A stretch of 64,000 nt of DNA from XN24 sp047921395 (lineage in GTDB: Bacteria > Pseudomonadota > Gammaproteobacteria > Steroidobacterales > XN24): NCBI GenBank assembly GCA_047921395.1, contig JBLRWH010000005.1, positions 1 to 64,000 on the forward strand. Direction: 5' to 3'. Shown piece after piece: positions 62,913 through 64,000 of the stretch (positions are counted from its first letter, which is position 1; every line of letters starts with the position of its first letter). Under the pieces are notes generated by a model. It made no database searches. It worked only from the letters and a program-made list of their open reading frames with translations, and had not been told where the DNA came from. Position numbers and translations under genes: made by a program.

Positions 62913-63943
62913 GCGGCGTGGACTTTGATCCCTGGAACGACCTGCCCACCGCGCTCGGCGGACCGGCCGGGCAGGGCCGCATCCGTGCGCGCGACGATGA
63001 TTTCATTGTCGAGGAAGAACTGGGTTTCAGCCTGACGGGTGCGGGCGAGCACCTGTTCATGAAGGTGCGCGAGACGGGCTGCAATACCGATTGGGTCGCG
63101 GGCCAGCTGGCACGCTGGGGTGGCCGGCCCCGCAACGATGTCGGCTATGCCGGGCTGAAGGACCGGCATGCCGTCACGGAGCAGTGGTTCAGTGTGCGCT
63201 TTCCCGGCGGCAGGCACCCGGATCCCGCGGGCCTGCGGATCCCGGGCGTTGAGCTGCTCGAACATATCCTGCACAACCGCAAGCTGAAGCGCGGCGCGCT
63301 GTGTGGTAATCGTTTTCGCCTGCGGGTCACGGCGCTCGAGGCAGATCCTGAGCGGGTGGAGGCACGGTTACGGGACGTCGCGAGGCGCGGCGTGCCCAAC
63401 GCATTCGGACCGCAGCGTTTCGGGCGCGAACGCGGCAACCTGCGCAGCGCGGAAGCCTGGTTCTCCGGCGGGCCAGAGCCCCGTCGCGCGGAACGCGGCT
63501 TCGCGCTGTCCGCGGCGCGCGCGCTGATTTTCAACGCGGTGCTGGCCGAGCGCATCGCGGCGGGCACCTGGGAGAGCGCGGGGCCGGGCGAGGTCGTCGG
63601 GCTGGATGGTCGCGGCAGCTGGTTCATCGCCGAGCCGGGTGACGAGGCGCTGAGCGAGCGTCTTGCGATCCTGGACGTGCACCCGACAGGACCGATGTGG
63701 GGCCGCGGCGAGCTCCCGGGCAGCGGGCCGGGCGCGGCGCTCGAACGTGATGTGGCGGCCAGGTTCCCCCTCTTGGCTCATGGGCTCGAGGCGGCTGGGC
63801 TGGAGCAGGAACGGCGGCCGCTGCGGACACGGGTCCGCGAGCTCACCTGGCGTCTCGACGGCGATGTGCTTGAGCTGGCATTTGGTTTGCCCGCGGGAGC
63901 TTACGCGACCTCGGTCCTGCGCGAGGTGGTGAATGTCGACTGA
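62909..63943 (+). CDS. truD: tRNA pseudouridine(13) synthase
   Basis: Makes pseudouridine 13 in tRNA-Glu. Catalytic Asp in YAGLKDRHAVTEQWFSV; N-terminal RIRARDDDFIVEEELGF; NYFGPQRFG-like region reads NAFGPQRFGRERGNL; C-terminal YATSVLREVVN. 344 residues, near E. coli 349. GTG 62909 overlaps ispF; the end overlaps the next gene by 11 nt. Confidence 0.96.
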   Translation: MSGVDFDPWNDLPTALGGPAGQGRIRARDDDFIVEEELGFSLTGAGEHLFMKVRETGCNTDWVAGQLARWGGRPRNDVGYAGLKDRHAVTEQWFSVRFPGGRHPDPAGLRIPGVELLEHILHNRKLKRGALCGNRFRLRVTALEADPERVEARLRDVARRGVPNAFGPQRFGRERGNLRSAEAWFSGGPEPRRAERGFALSAARALIFNAVLAERIAAGTWESAGPGEVVGLDGRGSWFIAEPGDEALSERLAILDVHPTGPMWGRGELPGSGPGAALERDVAARFPLLAHGLEAAGLEQERRPLRTRVRELTWRLDGDVLELAFGLPAGAYATSVLREVVNVD

Positions 63944-64000
63944 TTTCCGGCCCAGCGACCCTGACTTCGAAACCCGTGTGCGCGCGAGCTTCGGGCGCCA
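63933..64000 (+). CDS. PaaI-type thioesterase, N-terminal fragment
   Basis: The first 22 codons of a gene that leaves the window. ATG 63933 lies inside the truD end. The peptide MSTDFRPSDPDFETRVRASF followed by GR resembles the start of PaaI-family hotdog thioesterases (DPDFExRVRxSFxRQ). Only this short N terminus can be judged, so the call is tentative. Confidence 0.45.
   Translation, partial: MSTDFRPSDPDFETRVRASFGR

Overview
The window looks like a chromosomal segment of a high-GC, Gram-negative gammaproteobacterium, possibly a draft or metagenome assembly because it carries two 100-N scaffold gaps (10892-10991 and 16603-16702). The main evidence for the class is gene order: a map-glnD-dapC-dapD operon diverges from rpsB-tsf-pyrH-frr-uppS-cdsA-dxr-rseP-bamA-skp-lpxD-fabZ-lpxA-lpxB-rnhB-dnaE-accA-tilS-pyrG-kdsA-eno-ftsB-ispD-ispF-truD, as in Pseudomonas and Xanthomonas relatives. 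Narrower placement (for example the Steroidobacter/Woeseia neighbourhood, suggested only by nirS, a NAD-linked hydrogenase and many exported peptidases) is a guess.

Layout. 1-5.6 kb: the 3' end of a wax ester synthase/DGAT gene overlapping a lipase-like hydrolase, an alanine/glycine:cation symporter, a hotdog-fold DUF4442 protein, a CrtC/AttH lipocalin-like protein and a di-haem cytochrome c lipoprotein. 5.6-8.3 kb: a P2-type cation ATPase on the minus strand. 8.4-12.9 kb: a TonB-dependent receptor of haem-receptor type behind a strong AT-rich promoter, then a cytochrome cd1 nitrite reductase (nirS) with an extra N-terminal cytochrome c domain, broken by the first gap. 12.9-16.4 kb: a structured intergenic repeat, exported MsrB and MsrA, and an S9 peptidase. 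16.4-17.1 kb: a small lipoprotein gene and a frameshifted tandem partial copy, with the second gap between identical 55-bp contig ends. 17.2-22.3 kb: hoxFUYHW, a compact group 3d NAD-reducing [NiFe] hydrogenase operon on the minus strand. 22.5-31.1 kb: an MFS transporter, an S10 carboxypeptidase, a UPF0178 protein, a DUF3185 protein, a fasciclin-domain remnant, a cyclic-nucleotide-binding protein, a gluzincin-type exported protein and a second S9 peptidase.

31.1-64 kb is the conserved housekeeping block. It covers lysine/peptidoglycan precursor synthesis (dapC, dapD), nitrogen signalling (glnD), translation (rpsB, tsf, frr, map), isoprenoid synthesis (dxr, ispD, ispF, uppS), phospholipid and fatty acid synthesis (cdsA, fabZ, accA), outer-membrane biogenesis (rseP, bamA, skp), lipid A and Kdo (lpxD, lpxA, lpxB, kdsA), replication and RNA removal (dnaE, rnhB), tRNA modification (tilS, truD), CTP synthesis (pyrG), glycolysis (eno) and division (ftsB). 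Many genes overlap by 1-11 nt, implying translational coupling. A good sigma70 promoter and a long stem-loop leader precede rpsB, and an intrinsic terminator separates tsf from pyrH.

I saw no rRNA, tRNA, CRISPR array, insertion sequence or prophage. I did not find a convincing wholly new multi-gene system. The accessory points most worth checking are the cytochrome c-NirS fusion behind a haem-receptor gene, the hairpin plus purine-rich intergenic repeat family, and the collapsed tandem duplication at the second gap.
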